A program made the position numbers and the translations under genes. Shown piece after piece: positions 1-7,949 of a DNA stretch of 64,000 nt. The notes below the pieces were generated by a model, which saw only the letters and a list, made by a program, of their open reading frames with translations, was not told the origin of the DNA and searched no databases. Each line of letters starts with the position of its first letter. The stretch's first letter is position 1. This DNA is from Bacteroidota bacterium (GTDB taxonomy: Bacteria > Bacteroidota > Bacteroidia > AKYH767-A > OLB10): contig JADKJB010000001.1 of assembly GCA_016722525.1 (NCBI GenBank), forward strand, positions 248,001-312,000. The letters run 5' to 3'.

Positions 1-267
1 GTCTTTGGTCCGGTACTGGCAATCCAAACCTTCAGAACCGTGGAAGAGGTGATCGAAAAAGCTAACAACACCCCCTATGGACTGTCGGGTGGAGTGTGGA
101 CTGACAAAGGCTCTAAAGTGTTTAAGGTATCTTCAAAGCTGAGGGCAGGTGTAATATGGGCCAACACCTACAATAAATTCGACCCTACTTCTCCTTTCGG
201 AGGCTATAAAGAGAGTGGTTTGGGAAGAGAAGGCGGATTGCATGGGTTGTATGCCTATATGAAATAG
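1..267 (+). CDS. aldehyde dehydrogenase, C-terminal fragment (5' end outside window)
   Basis: This is the last 88 codons of an NAD(P)-dependent aldehyde dehydrogenase; the reading frame is open from base 1, so the gene starts before the window. The visible part is the end of the catalytic domain and the oligomerisation tail: a FGPVLAI segment (residues 2-8 of the fragment), the NNTPYGLSGGVWT stretch, the WANTYN segment, and the FGGYKESGLGREGG signature near the C-terminus, all typical of the family. The catalytic Cys and Glu lie upstream and cannot be checked. A second, degenerate ALDH-like gene follows about 1.1 kb downstream on the same strand, with an HNH-type gene in between, which suggests the two ALDH genes were once adjacent partners. 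Confidence 0.93.
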   Translation, partial: VFGPVLAIQTFRTVEEVIEKANNTPYGLSGGVWTDKGSKVFKVSSKLRAGVIWANTYNKFDPTSPFGGYKESGLGREGGLHGLYAYMK

Positions 268-270
268 GTT

Positions 271-340
271 AGTGAAAATGTCATTATAGGGAATAGGCCA
301 TAGGTCTTTGAGGGAACAGTCAGTGAAATGTCACTATAGG
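271..340. repeat. two imperfect direct copies of a 20-bp sequence
   Basis: Bases 271-290 and 322-340 are near-identical (agtgaaaatgtcattatagg and the same with one A fewer and a T to C change). They sit just after the ALDH stop codon. No function is evident; they could be remnants of a short repeat family. Confidence 0.5.
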
Positions 341-375
341 TCACAAATTACTATTCACTGGCCATTGAACACTGC

Positions 376-410
376 CACTGCAGCTGCTACTGCTACTGCT
401 ACTGATTCTG
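376..410. repeat. low-complexity ctgcta repeat
   Basis: A short triplet/hexamer-like run (tgctac repeated three times with degenerate flanks) in the 300-bp gap before the HNH gene. Apart from this and the pair of 20-bp direct repeats, I see no gene or strong regulatory site in 268-566. Confidence 0.5.
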
Positions 411-566
411 CCAACTGCCGCAGCCAACTTGTTACTACTAACCGGGCACCTGCGAAAAGAGCACTAATTTTAACTACAGTTTGTTGATTAAAATAAATTT
501 TATAGCTTTAACCTTCAATTTCAAACTAACCCTCCCTGTAACACAACAGGCTAAACCACCACCCCC

Positions 567-1133
567 ATGATCAAAAGTGCAAAAAATGAAGAATGGAAAG
601 AGCTCAAAATGCCTAAAGGCGCTCTTCGTTATCGTTATGCAATCTCTAACAAAGGAAGGATTGCCAGTTTCACCGACAAAATCAATGATGGAAAAGTGCT
701 CAGCGGAACATCCATTGGCGGATACCCGACCTTAAATGTGAAGCCTTTTGGAGAGAACAAAACATTTTACATTCACAAAATTGTTGCGGAACTTTTTATT
801 AAAAAAAGCAGCCCAAAGCAAAAATTTGTGATTCATAAAGACCACAAAAAGGAAAATAATGCTGTGAAAAATTTGAAATGGTCCACTAAGGAAGAGATGG
901 AAAGTCATCAGCAATCAAGTCCTCTGGTTTTGAAAGCCCGTGAAGATCGTATGAATCGCCCGGTTTATAAAGGCCATAAACTTACTGTTGGTTTAGTAAA
1001 ACAAATCAAGAGAAAAATATTTGCAAAATCACGTAAACAATCGATGAAAGAAATCGCCGAGCATTATGACATTTCTGAAATGCAGTTGTATCGTATTAAG
1101 TCGGGAGAGAATTGGTCGCATGTAGAGATTTAG
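567..1133 (+). CDS. NUMOD4/HNH endonuclease-like protein
   Basis: A 188-residue protein with the layout of NUMOD4-HNH proteins. Residues 8-35 (W-K-E then Y-x-I-S-N-x-G-R) match the NUMOD4 DNA-binding motif. Residues about 68-110 contain IHKIVAELFI and an HKDHKKENNAVKNLKWST segment, resembling the H-N-H nuclease core. The tail (about 140-185) is basic and looks like a helix-turn-helix (KEIAEHYDISEMQLYRIKSG). Such proteins include free-standing homing endonucleases, but related single-copy HNH/NUMOD proteins are also common in Bacteroidota genomes with no known target. Its place between two ALDH genes could reflect insertion. DNA binding is likely; nuclease activity is inferred. Confidence 0.75.
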   Translation: MIKSAKNEEWKELKMPKGALRYRYAISNKGRIASFTDKINDGKVLSGTSIGGYPTLNVKPFGENKTFYIHKIVAELFIKKSSPKQKFVIHKDHKKENNAVKNLKWSTKEEMESHQQSSPLVLKAREDRMNRPVYKGHKLTVGLVKQIKRKIFAKSRKQSMKEIAEHYDISEMQLYRIKSGENWSHVEI

Positions 1134-1220
1134 TTTCATGGAAACAATTTAGAGTGATTCAAATAAAGTGTCGAGCGGGCTCTAATGTGAGACTAATTAA
1201 CAATAATAATGAACCAGTGT

Positions 1221-1286
1221 ACAATTCTTAATGCTGTAATGACGTCACATAAAATGTCTGTACAACATTAAGAATTGTTGTTTTTT
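1221..1286 (+). terminator. probable terminator hairpin after the HNH gene
   Basis: A perfect 13-bp inverted repeat (acaattcttaatg at 1221-1233, its complement at 1266-1278) encloses a 32-base loop that can extend the stem by three more pairs after one mismatch. A T-rich run (gttgtttttt) follows directly. The stem is AT-rich and the loop long, so it is weaker than a classic terminator, but its placement 90 bp after the stop fits. Confidence 0.55.
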
Positions 1287-1313
1287 AAGCTGCTTTGTCT
1301 TATTTCCAACAGT

Positions 1314-1321
1314 TATATTTG
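1314..1321 (+). promoter_or_regulatory. Bacteroidota-type -7 promoter box (TATATTTG)
   Basis: TATATTTG matches the TAnnTTTG -7 consensus of Bacteroidota and lies 17 bp before the ATG of the ALDH-like gene. A TTTG at 1294-1297 could serve as the -33 element, but the 16-base spacing is shorter than usual. Confidence 0.4.
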
Positions 1322-1338
1322 CAACAATAAATAATTCA

Positions 1339-2283
1339 ATGCCTAAAGTAAAATCAACCACACTAGTAAAAAAAGTCTCATCAAATGGAACTGCATCTCT
1401 TAATGGGAAGGCAAGCCCTACTGCAAAACGCCTGGATGTTCAGAAAACATTCAAACTTTATATCGATGGGAAATTTCCTCGTTCTGAATCGGGCAGGTAT
1501 TTCAAATTAAATGATAAATCTGGAAATTTGATTGCCAATATTTGCCGTGGATCGAAAAAAGATTTTCGTGATGCGGTAGTAGTTGCCCGGAAAGCACAGG
1601 AATCGTGGGCGAAAAGATCAGCTTATAACAAAGGACAAATTTTATATCGTATTGCTGAAACTCTTGAAGGAAGAAAATCTCAATTTATAAATTCATTAAT
1701 CAAGCAAGGTGCTAAAACAGCGGATGCCGAAAACGAGGTAGCCGCTGCTATTGATCGTTTTGTGCATTATGCAGGGTGGTCCGATAAGTACCAACAAATT
1801 TTCAGTGCTGTTAACCCTGTGGAATCCTCTCATTTTAATTTTTCTTTTCCGGAACCAACCGGAGTGGTAAGTGCTATTGCGCCACAAGCTCACGGCTTAC
1901 TCGGATTAGTATCTGTTATTTGTCCGGCCATTGTTGGTGGAAATGCCATCATTATTTTACCGGCCGAAAACGCGCCACTCACAGCTATTGAATTAGCGGA
2001 AGTGTTGCATGCATCTGATCTACCAGGAGGGGTAGTGAATATTATCACAGGATTTAAAAAAGAACTGATCACTCCTTTTTCCAACCACATGGATGTAAAT
2101 GCTTCTGTTTATTGTGGAAATGATGTAGCGGAACTGACAACTATACAGACTAACGCTTCACTCAATGTGAAAAGGGTGATTCATTATTCCATTACCGACT
2201 GGCTATCACCTGAAGCACAAAGTCCTTATATGATTATGGATTTACAGGAAATCAAAACAACCTGGCACCCGGTAGGAATCTAA
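1339..2283 (+). CDS. truncated, probably non-catalytic aldehyde dehydrogenase-like protein
   Basis: A 314-residue relative of aldehyde dehydrogenases (usual length about 480). After a basic, Ser/Thr-rich 30-residue leader, residues 38-120 match the ALDH N-terminal region (YIDGKFPRSESGRYF), and about 175-235 match the cofactor-binding fold (GGNAIIILPAENAPLTAIELAEVL, LPGGVVNIITG). The Pro-Trp-Asn segment that carries the catalytic Asn is replaced by APQAHG, and the protein ends before the catalytic Cys and Glu region. I found no ALDH C-terminus in another frame downstream, so the short form looks real. By analogy with ALDH16-type proteins, which pair an active and an inactive ALDH domain, it may be a structural partner of the upstream ALDH; that is inference. 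Confidence 0.75.
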   Translation: MPKVKSTTLVKKVSSNGTASLNGKASPTAKRLDVQKTFKLYIDGKFPRSESGRYFKLNDKSGNLIANICRGSKKDFRDAVVVARKAQESWAKRSAYNKGQILYRIAETLEGRKSQFINSLIKQGAKTADAENEVAAAIDRFVHYAGWSDKYQQIFSAVNPVESSHFNFSFPEPTGVVSAIAPQAHGLLGLVSVICPAIVGGNAIIILPAENAPLTAIELAEVLHASDLPGGVVNIITGFKKELITPFSNHMDVNASVYCGNDVAELTTIQTNASLNVKRVIHYSITDWLSPEAQSPYMIMDLQEIKTTWHPVGI

Positions 2284-2289
2284 CACATT

Positions 2290-2360
2290 GTGACAAGTGT
2301 AAAGTGACAAGTATAAAGTGACAAGTCATCAGCATTATTGACAAGTGACATGTGACAAGC
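2290..2360. repeat. degenerate direct repeats of gtgacaagt
   Basis: Five spaced copies of TGACAAG (starting near 2291, 2305, 2319, 2339 and 2353), the first three as gtgacaagt separated by short AT-rich linkers. They fill the gap between the ALDH-like stop and the next gene. This looks like a decayed simple repeat; no bound factor can be named. Confidence 0.5.
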
Positions 2361-2401
2361 TTGGCCGGATGCATAGAAGACGAGTACTAAAACTTTCAAA
2401 A

Positions 2402-2776
2402 ATGAAAAATAAACTATTAATTTTTAATCTGATCTTCACCTTATCAGCTCTATGTTTTACTTGTGCCTTTTCACAGAATAATCCGAATCTCATTGTACTG
2501 GTAAAATATAAAACTCAACCCGGGAAAGATAGTTTGGCGCTTTCATCTCTAAATAGCCTCGTAGACAAAGTAAAAAAAGAACCGAACTATGTTAATATTA
2601 CTATCCATGTTGATCCTGTGGACAAATCAAACATTTTGCTTTATGAACAATGGGCAAGTGAAGAATATTACAAAGGCGAGCACATGAAAACAGCTCACCT
2701 GCAACAATTCATGACTGATTCAAGATTATTTTTAGGTGGCCCACCGGAAATTACATACTGGAAAATTGAGGATTGA
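2402..2776 (+). CDS. secreted antibiotic biosynthesis monooxygenase (ABM)-like domain protein
   Basis: The first 22 or so residues from the ATG at 2402 form a signal peptide (MKNK, hydrophobic run, CAFSQ). The open frame extends upstream to 2345, but the leader with the signal peptide argues for 2402. The mature part of about 100 residues fits the dimeric alpha/beta-barrel ABM fold: an LIVLVKYKTQPGKDS beta-strand start, a central helix, NITIHVDPVD, and LLYEQWASEEYYKGEHMKTAHLQQFM, which contains the usual E-x-W and H-x-x-T-x-H-like elements. Members include small monooxygenases and quinol-active enzymes; no substrate can be assigned. Export to the periplasm is somewhat unusual for the family but seen in Bacteroidota. 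Confidence 0.75.
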   Translation: MKNKLLIFNLIFTLSALCFTCAFSQNNPNLIVLVKYKTQPGKDSLALSSLNSLVDKVKKEPNYVNITIHVDPVDKSNILLYEQWASEEYYKGEHMKTAHLQQFMTDSRLFLGGPPEITYWKIED

Positions 2777-2891
2777 TGCACTTAAACATCCCATAAGATG
2801 GAATCGAATGAGACTGGTAGTTAGTTTGATGTTATGAAAGAATACTTGAATGGTAATTTAGTATTAAGCCAAGAAACTAAGAACTAAAAAA

Positions 2892-3164
2892 CCAACCCTT
2901 CGACAAGCTCAGGGCAGGCAAACTTACAAACCAACCCTTCGACAAGCTCAGGGCAGGCAAACTTACAAACCAACCCTTCGACAAGCTCAGGGCAGGCAAA
3001 CTTACAAACCAACCCTTCGACAAGCTCAGGGCAGGCAAACTAAAAAACCAACCCTTCGACAAGCTCAGGGCAGGCAAACTAAAAAACCAACCCTTCGACA
3101 AGCTCAGGGCAGGCAAACTTACAAACCAACCCTTCGACAAGCTCAGGGCAGGCAAACTAAAAAA
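2892..3164. repeat. seven tandem copies of a 39-bp repeat
   Basis: Copies start at 2892, 2931, 2970, 3009, 3048, 3087 and 3126. Each holds the invariant core cccttcgacaagctcagggc, an imperfect palindrome, followed by aggcaaact and a short linker that exists in two versions (tacaaacc-like or aaaaaacc-like). The array begins 115 bp after the ABM gene and stops exactly at the stop codon of the SRPBCC gene on the other strand. The core is a widespread repeat motif in Bacteroidota and some other genomes. The minus strand reads through it as an endless PALSLSKG peptide, which is an artefact. Confidence 0.95.
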
Positions 3165-3659
3165 CTAATTATTCACCATGGGTCTGAGTCTTTCATCCTT
3201 ACTTCTCAGATCCAATCCTCCCTCATAAACTGATTTAAGATTGACAAAATAAAACGACCATCCGGATGAACAGCCGAGTCGGATATTTTCTTTAGCATCG
3301 TCATCGGTAGGTATATTGGTTTGCTTCAGATCGACTATCGTGTATCCATGTTGTTCGGTGAGATGAATGTCAACTAAACACTGGCGGGCAAAAGTGAATT
3401 GAATATGGTCTGTTCCATTTGCTTTAGTGATTGTTCCATACTCAGTTTCATCATACAAATACCAGGTCCATTCATATAGCAAATCGGGTTCAATTTGCTG
3501 ATCCATTGGAATCGGTCGCTGCTCCAAATTTTTATATCTGGCAGTTTTCAAAAACCATTTTTCTATTTCGGAAGGTACAGCCCAGGCATTGTAAATAGTT
3601 GCCATCGGAACTTTTACAGCAATTCTTTTAGAAAATTGTGTCCAGTCAAAATTTTTCAT
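3165..3659 (-). CDS. SRPBCC (AHSA1-like) domain protein
   Basis: A 164-residue cytoplasmic protein of the START/Bet v1-like SRPBCC fold, in the group of Aha1 C-terminal-domain homologues. Diagnostic parts are the N-terminal FSKRIAVKVPMATIYNAWAVPSEIEKWF (strand then helix, residues 9-37), the YEWTWYLYDETEYGTI strands, and the C-terminal helix with GWSFYFVNLKSVYEGGLDLR. Such proteins bind hydrophobic ligands or act in stress responses; a specific role is not assignable. Its stop codon abuts the tandem repeat array, so its 3' untranslated region consists of repeats. Confidence 0.85.
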   Translation of the reverse strand: MKNFDWTQFSKRIAVKVPMATIYNAWAVPSEIEKWFLKTARYKNLEQRPIPMDQQIEPDLLYEWTWYLYDETEYGTITKANGTDHIQFTFARQCLVDIHLTEQHGYTIVDLKQTNIPTDDDAKENIRLGCSSGWSFYFVNLKSVYEGGLDLRSKDERLRPMVNN

Positions 3660-3844
3660 GCTTTATAAAACTTAAATTTAGTGATTAAATGGCCTCATAA
3701 AATAGCAACAACTGTTTGCAAACAAATAGCTTCAGGTTGAATGGTTGATTCAAGGATCAGTAATCAACTTTATCAAATAAAAATCAAATTCAAAAGGGAT
3801 CCCATACCGGAACCCCTTTAGAATTTCTCACGTCAAAAAAACTT

Positions 3845-6800
3845 TTACTCGATTACAACTTTTTGAATAAATGATTTTTGATCGCTGCTTATAACAATTT
3901 CGTAAACTCCTGCTGCGACATTTGAAATATCAAATGCGTAGGTGGTTTTTAAAACATTTCCTGAAACTTGCTTCGACACTATTGTTTGGCCGATTGCATT
4001 ATTCAATTTTATTGTACACAGTTGTTTAGAAGCAATTGAACCAAAATCGATGAACAAAACATCATTAGCAGGATTAGGATAAACTGAAATTGAACTTTGT
4101 CCCCCCACGTTAGATAATCCAACAGTCGTAATAGTGACTGTTTGTAATGTAGTATCTGTGCAGGTTCCATCCGAAATTATCAACATGACCATATAGGTTC
4201 CGTTGGCCATATAGGTATGAACCGGGTTTTGTAAAACAGAAGATCCACCATCACCAAAATCCCACAGCCACGAAACAGCACCAACAGAAATATCAGTGAA
4301 TGTATATGTCTCTAAAACTGATGTATAACTAAAATCAGCTTGAGTTGGAGTAACATTTACAGTAACAGGTATTCTGTTGCTGGTGCAGGGAGGCGCCTGA
4401 ATTTCCCAATCATAAAAATAATAATAGTAACCGGGTGCTCCGGAATTTGTTCCGGTAATGGATACTAATCCCGCTACGGAATATGGGAAAACAGCACCAC
4501 TATTATTTCTGAACAAATTTGCATTGCCTGGCATTCCCAATTCAAAATTAGTTCCAGCAGGAATATCAAAATTGAGTGTTAATCTGCTAGGGCCATCAGG
4601 AATATTTACAGTTAACGAATTTAAAATTGTTCCGGCATTATCAATAAGCGTGATAGTTCGGTTACCTGCACCAACAGCATACACTTTAACAGAAACTAAT
4701 TTTACAGGACTGAAACAATCAAAACTTAAAAAACGGTAGGTGTTGTTGTTGTAATTATTTCCTGTACCAAACGTACTATCAATAGGGCCTAATTTCTGTG
4801 TCGAAGGATAAATGGCACTTTCTACATAATAAGTAGTTGTTGCAGTTAAAACAGGTGTTGTATAAAAAGCTCCGGTGTAAACCGACAAGCCACCAACCGG
4901 CAACGTGTACCACATCAAAGAATCAGTTCCTATAGCTGAAATATTTGCTTGTGTACCAGGACAAATAGTAACATCAGCAGCAGCTGGATCAACCGGCAGA
5001 TTGATAGAAATATATGAATTGATGGTATATGTATTGGCACCAAAACTGTTGGTAGCTGTTAGGGCTACCGTATAAACACCATTTGTTGTATAGGTGTGAG
5101 AAGGACTTTGCAACGTTGAGGAAGTGGCGTCTCCAAAATCCCATAACCAACTTGTTGGGCCGTTAGTACTAAGATCGGTAAAGTTTACAGTACCATTGCA
5201 ACTGGAAGTAATGTCAGCAACAAAATTTGCAGCAGGTGCTACATTTGATAATACACAGAGCCAATTAATTGCAAAACCTGCGTTTGTGATGCTTACGTCC
5301 GATGTTTGAACCAAAGTAATTGATGATCCTGAAGACGTAATAGTACCTCCATTTGGCAAAGTAAATGCGGTATATGCACCAATTAGTGGGCTGGCCGCTG
5401 TTGGTCCATCGTAAACATATAGAAAATCATAAGTATCTTCCATTTCAAATAAGGTAAATGTCAGTGTAACAGTTGACGCCCCCGTTGGCGCAATGGTTAT
5501 GGTACTGTTTGTATTATCTGCATAACTGGCTGCCGGCCCCCCGGTGTCGAACAACTGCCCTGCACATGATGTTTGAGTTTGATTGGTGCCATTACTCAAT
5601 ATTATAATACAGGGGTTAGTTTCATCAATATCAATGTAATTAATTTTTGTAATTGAATCTATTCCACAACTTCCTCCATCAGCGATGAGTTGAACTGTAT
5701 AAGTACCCACGGCTGTATACGTATGCGCAGGACTAGTTACCGTACTTGTTGTGCCATCACCAAAATCCCAAAGGTAAGAGCCGCCGTTATTGCTTGTATT
5801 AATGAAATTAACGGTAGATGGTGCCTGACAAAAAGAAGTAAGCGGTGCATTAAAATTACTAGATACACCAGCAACAAAAGTGTTTCCTACTCCTACCGCG
5901 TGCCAGGCATTAGTTGTTTGAATCACCGCATTTGTGCATGCCCCATAAAGATCAGCTGCTGATTGTATCGAATAATAACGGGCGTCGGCATAGGTGGAAT
6001 TAGGAGAAAGATAAACTGCCCAGGTTCGGTAAAGAATTGCAGCTGCAGTGTCTATTCCCAATGCCGAAACGGTGTAGGCATTGCCAAGATCATTGGTTGC
6101 GGCACCACCTTCCGTCAGAAGGTAAAACCAAAAATTTAATACGCCGCTATTATTATGAACTTCATTAGGGGCATTCCAATACTGACCATTATAGCAATCG
6201 GGATTCTGAAACTGATTGGGGTTAGCCATGTTTCTGAAAGGTGTATTTCCGATTTCGTTTCCAATAAACCAATCAATGCTTGTAGGCTGTTTACCATAAT
6301 AGCGAATTGCATTTCCCATACAATCACTAAAACCTTCATTCAAAGCTCCTGATTCATCGGCATAAACCAGAGCACATGTGTTTTCAGTGATACCGTGTGA
6401 AATTTCATGACCGGTTATTTCAAGTGAAGTAAGAGGTGTGTAACCATTGCCACCATCGCCATAAGTCATTGACGTACCATCCCAGAACGCATTCACAAAA
6501 TTATTGTCGTAATGTACATAACTCAATAATTTCTGACCTGCATTATCAAGACTGTTTCTATTGAAATTGAGCAGATAGAAATCATAAGTCATTTGAGCTC
6601 CCCAATGTGCATCAGTTGCATATTCATCTAACTGAGCGTTGAAATTATTCCAATTGTTGTCGGTATCAGTAAAATCAGTATTTAAATATGTAGTTCCCTG
6701 TTGCAAATTATAAGTTTCAATTCCTAAACCTCTTGTCGTTTCTCTCAACCGGTAGGTGGTTGCGTTTACACTATCTGTTGTAAAACTTTGGTTGCCGCTA

Positions 6801-7540
6801 TAAGCAGTAACGGCAGTACCTGTTACATTGGTTTCAACGATACGGTTGAGTTTATAGATAACAGCACCTGTGACAGCATCTACGAAAACATATTGGCGAT
6901 CGTAAGGTTCTTGAGCATAGATATCAAATTTATAACACAAGCGATAATTATCAGATGTATACTTTCCATTTGCTGGCGCATAAAATAATTCTCCTTTTGG
7001 AAACCAGGTTGCGGCTGGATTATTCTGAACGCTTTTTAAATGCGATTCCCAGGAAGGTACTTGCCAACGATAAAGACTGGCATTCATACTTTGAAGCGCA
7101 TTGTTCAAGGCAATCGATTTGTCAATTACTGTATTCGAAACAACACGTATTTTATCGAAGAGTTGGCCATTCATTGACTTAATAAAAGCACTTTTAACGT
7201 GTACTATAAACATGGAACCTTCCACAGGGATACCGTTTAAAGTTTGACGGTATCGGTAATGACTCATTCCCTCTTTATCTTTTTCTACATTGATCAACAC
7301 AAAACCACTATTAGCTGGAATTGCAAGATGCAATTTAGCCCATTGTTGAAAATTATCAAATGGAATTTCAGCACCTTGACGAAAAAGAACAAATTCCGGT
7401 ATGGCTGACTTATCAGAAAATCTGATTTTTTCGGCTCCGGCAATCACTTTTTGAGCATCACTCCCGGTTACTTCACGGGCACTAACAGTAAGTTTAAGTG
7501 AAAGTAAAAAGAGAATAAATAATCCAATTAATTTTTTCAT
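3845..7540 (-). CDS. secreted M4 (thermolysin-family) metalloprotease with PKD domains and T9SS tail
   Basis: A 1231-residue exported protease. Order of parts: signal peptide (1-21), FTP/PepSY-type propeptide (about 40-220), and an M4 catalytic domain with zinc motif HEISH at 378-382, third ligand Glu402 in GALNEGFSD, and the proton-shuttle His462 in EVHNNSG. Then come a PKD domain around WDFGDG (Trp591), a CUB-like region (about 650-765), a second PKD (Trp800), an Ig-like/PKD-CHU segment with CPGTQANISA, a third PKD (Trp1093), and a type A T9SS sorting domain (about 1150-1231: VYPNPANDVLFIDFG ... GVYEIVISSDQKSFIQKVVIE). All catalytic residues are present. It is expected to mature by propeptide cleavage and to be released or anchored at the surface. 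It stands alone, between an SRPBCC gene and a lipoprotein gene. Confidence 0.95.
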   Translation of the reverse strand: MKKLIGLFILFLLSLKLTVSAREVTGSDAQKVIAGAEKIRFSDKSAIPEFVLFRQGAEIPFDNFQQWAKLHLAIPANSGFVLINVEKDKEGMSHYRYRQTLNGIPVEGSMFIVHVKSAFIKSMNGQLFDKIRVVSNTVIDKSIALNNALQSMNASLYRWQVPSWESHLKSVQNNPAATWFPKGELFYAPANGKYTSDNYRLCYKFDIYAQEPYDRQYVFVDAVTGAVIYKLNRIVETNVTGTAVTAYSGNQSFTTDSVNATTYRLRETTRGLGIETYNLQQGTTYLNTDFTDTDNNWNNFNAQLDEYATDAHWGAQMTYDFYLLNFNRNSLDNAGQKLLSYVHYDNNFVNAFWDGTSMTYGDGGNGYTPLTSLEITGHEISHGITENTCALVYADESGALNEGFSDCMGNAIRYYGKQPTSIDWFIGNEIGNTPFRNMANPNQFQNPDCYNGQYWNAPNEVHNNSGVLNFWFYLLTEGGAATNDLGNAYTVSALGIDTAAAILYRTWAVYLSPNSTYADARYYSIQSAADLYGACTNAVIQTTNAWHAVGVGNTFVAGVSSNFNAPLTSFCQAPSTVNFINTSNNGGSYLWDFGDGTTSTVTSPAHTYTAVGTYTVQLIADGGSCGIDSITKINYIDIDETNPCIIILSNGTNQTQTSCAGQLFDTGGPAASYADNTNSTITIAPTGASTVTLTFTLFEMEDTYDFLYVYDGPTAASPLIGAYTAFTLPNGGTITSSGSSITLVQTSDVSITNAGFAINWLCVLSNVAPAANFVADITSSCNGTVNFTDLSTNGPTSWLWDFGDATSSTLQSPSHTYTTNGVYTVALTATNSFGANTYTINSYISINLPVDPAAADVTICPGTQANISAIGTDSLMWYTLPVGGLSVYTGAFYTTPVLTATTTYYVESAIYPSTQKLGPIDSTFGTGNNYNNNTYRFLSFDCFSPVKLVSVKVYAVGAGNRTITLIDNAGTILNSLTVNIPDGPSRLTLNFDIPAGTNFELGMPGNANLFRNNSGAVFPYSVAGLVSITGTNSGAPGYYYYFYDWEIQAPPCTSNRIPVTVNVTPTQADFSYTSVLETYTFTDISVGAVSWLWDFGDGGSSVLQNPVHTYMANGTYMVMLIISDGTCTDTTLQTVTITTVGLSNVGGQSSISVYPNPANDVLFIDFGSIASKQLCTIKLNNAIGQTIVSKQVSGNVLKTTYAFDISNVAAGVYEIVISSDQKSFIQKVVIE

Positions 7541-7949
7541 GAGGCTAATTTTTGAATATGGTTAAAATGGGGTTATGATTAAAGATGCAATCAGGCAGTA
7601 TATAATAATAAAGAAACAATAAATTGAAAAATTTAAAACTGCACATTGCAAATTATTTTATGCGCATTAAACAACTCAAAAAATGCACTATTTGAAGGTA
7701 TATTCGAGTAGTACAAACACGAAAGTACAAATTAAATCTATTTCTAGAACAAATTTATATAAATTAACATATTGATACATTATCTAGAGTTAATTGTGTG
7801 CAAATACATTATAAGTGCTTGTTTGATAGAATTTTAATGTCCCTATTTGAGAATTAATACTTATGAAAACAGTTGTATTTTACTTCCAATTTCACTTTTT
7901 CTTATTACTATTATTTTATTAGCTTTACAAGACTAAAACCCTAAATCAC
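7541..7949. other. AT-rich intergenic region between divergent genes
   Basis: About 400 bp separating the M4 protease and the FISUMP lipoprotein, which are transcribed away from each other, so promoters for both should lie here. I see only AT-rich sequence with short self-complementary runs (for example aaatttatataaatt) and no clear gene or TAnnTTTG box. Confidence 0.5.

Noticed and set aside
1339..2283. ALDH gene shortened by a frameshift
   Set aside because: No ALDH C-terminal sequence is found in any frame after 2283; the region is made of short repeats.
2877..3155. Minus-strand ORF with repeated PALSLSKG units
   Set aside because: It is a read-through of the 39-bp DNA repeat, with no start region or independent coding evidence.
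2892..3164. Possible CRISPR array
   Set aside because: The linkers between cores are short and nearly identical, so there are no unique spacers, and no cas genes are near.
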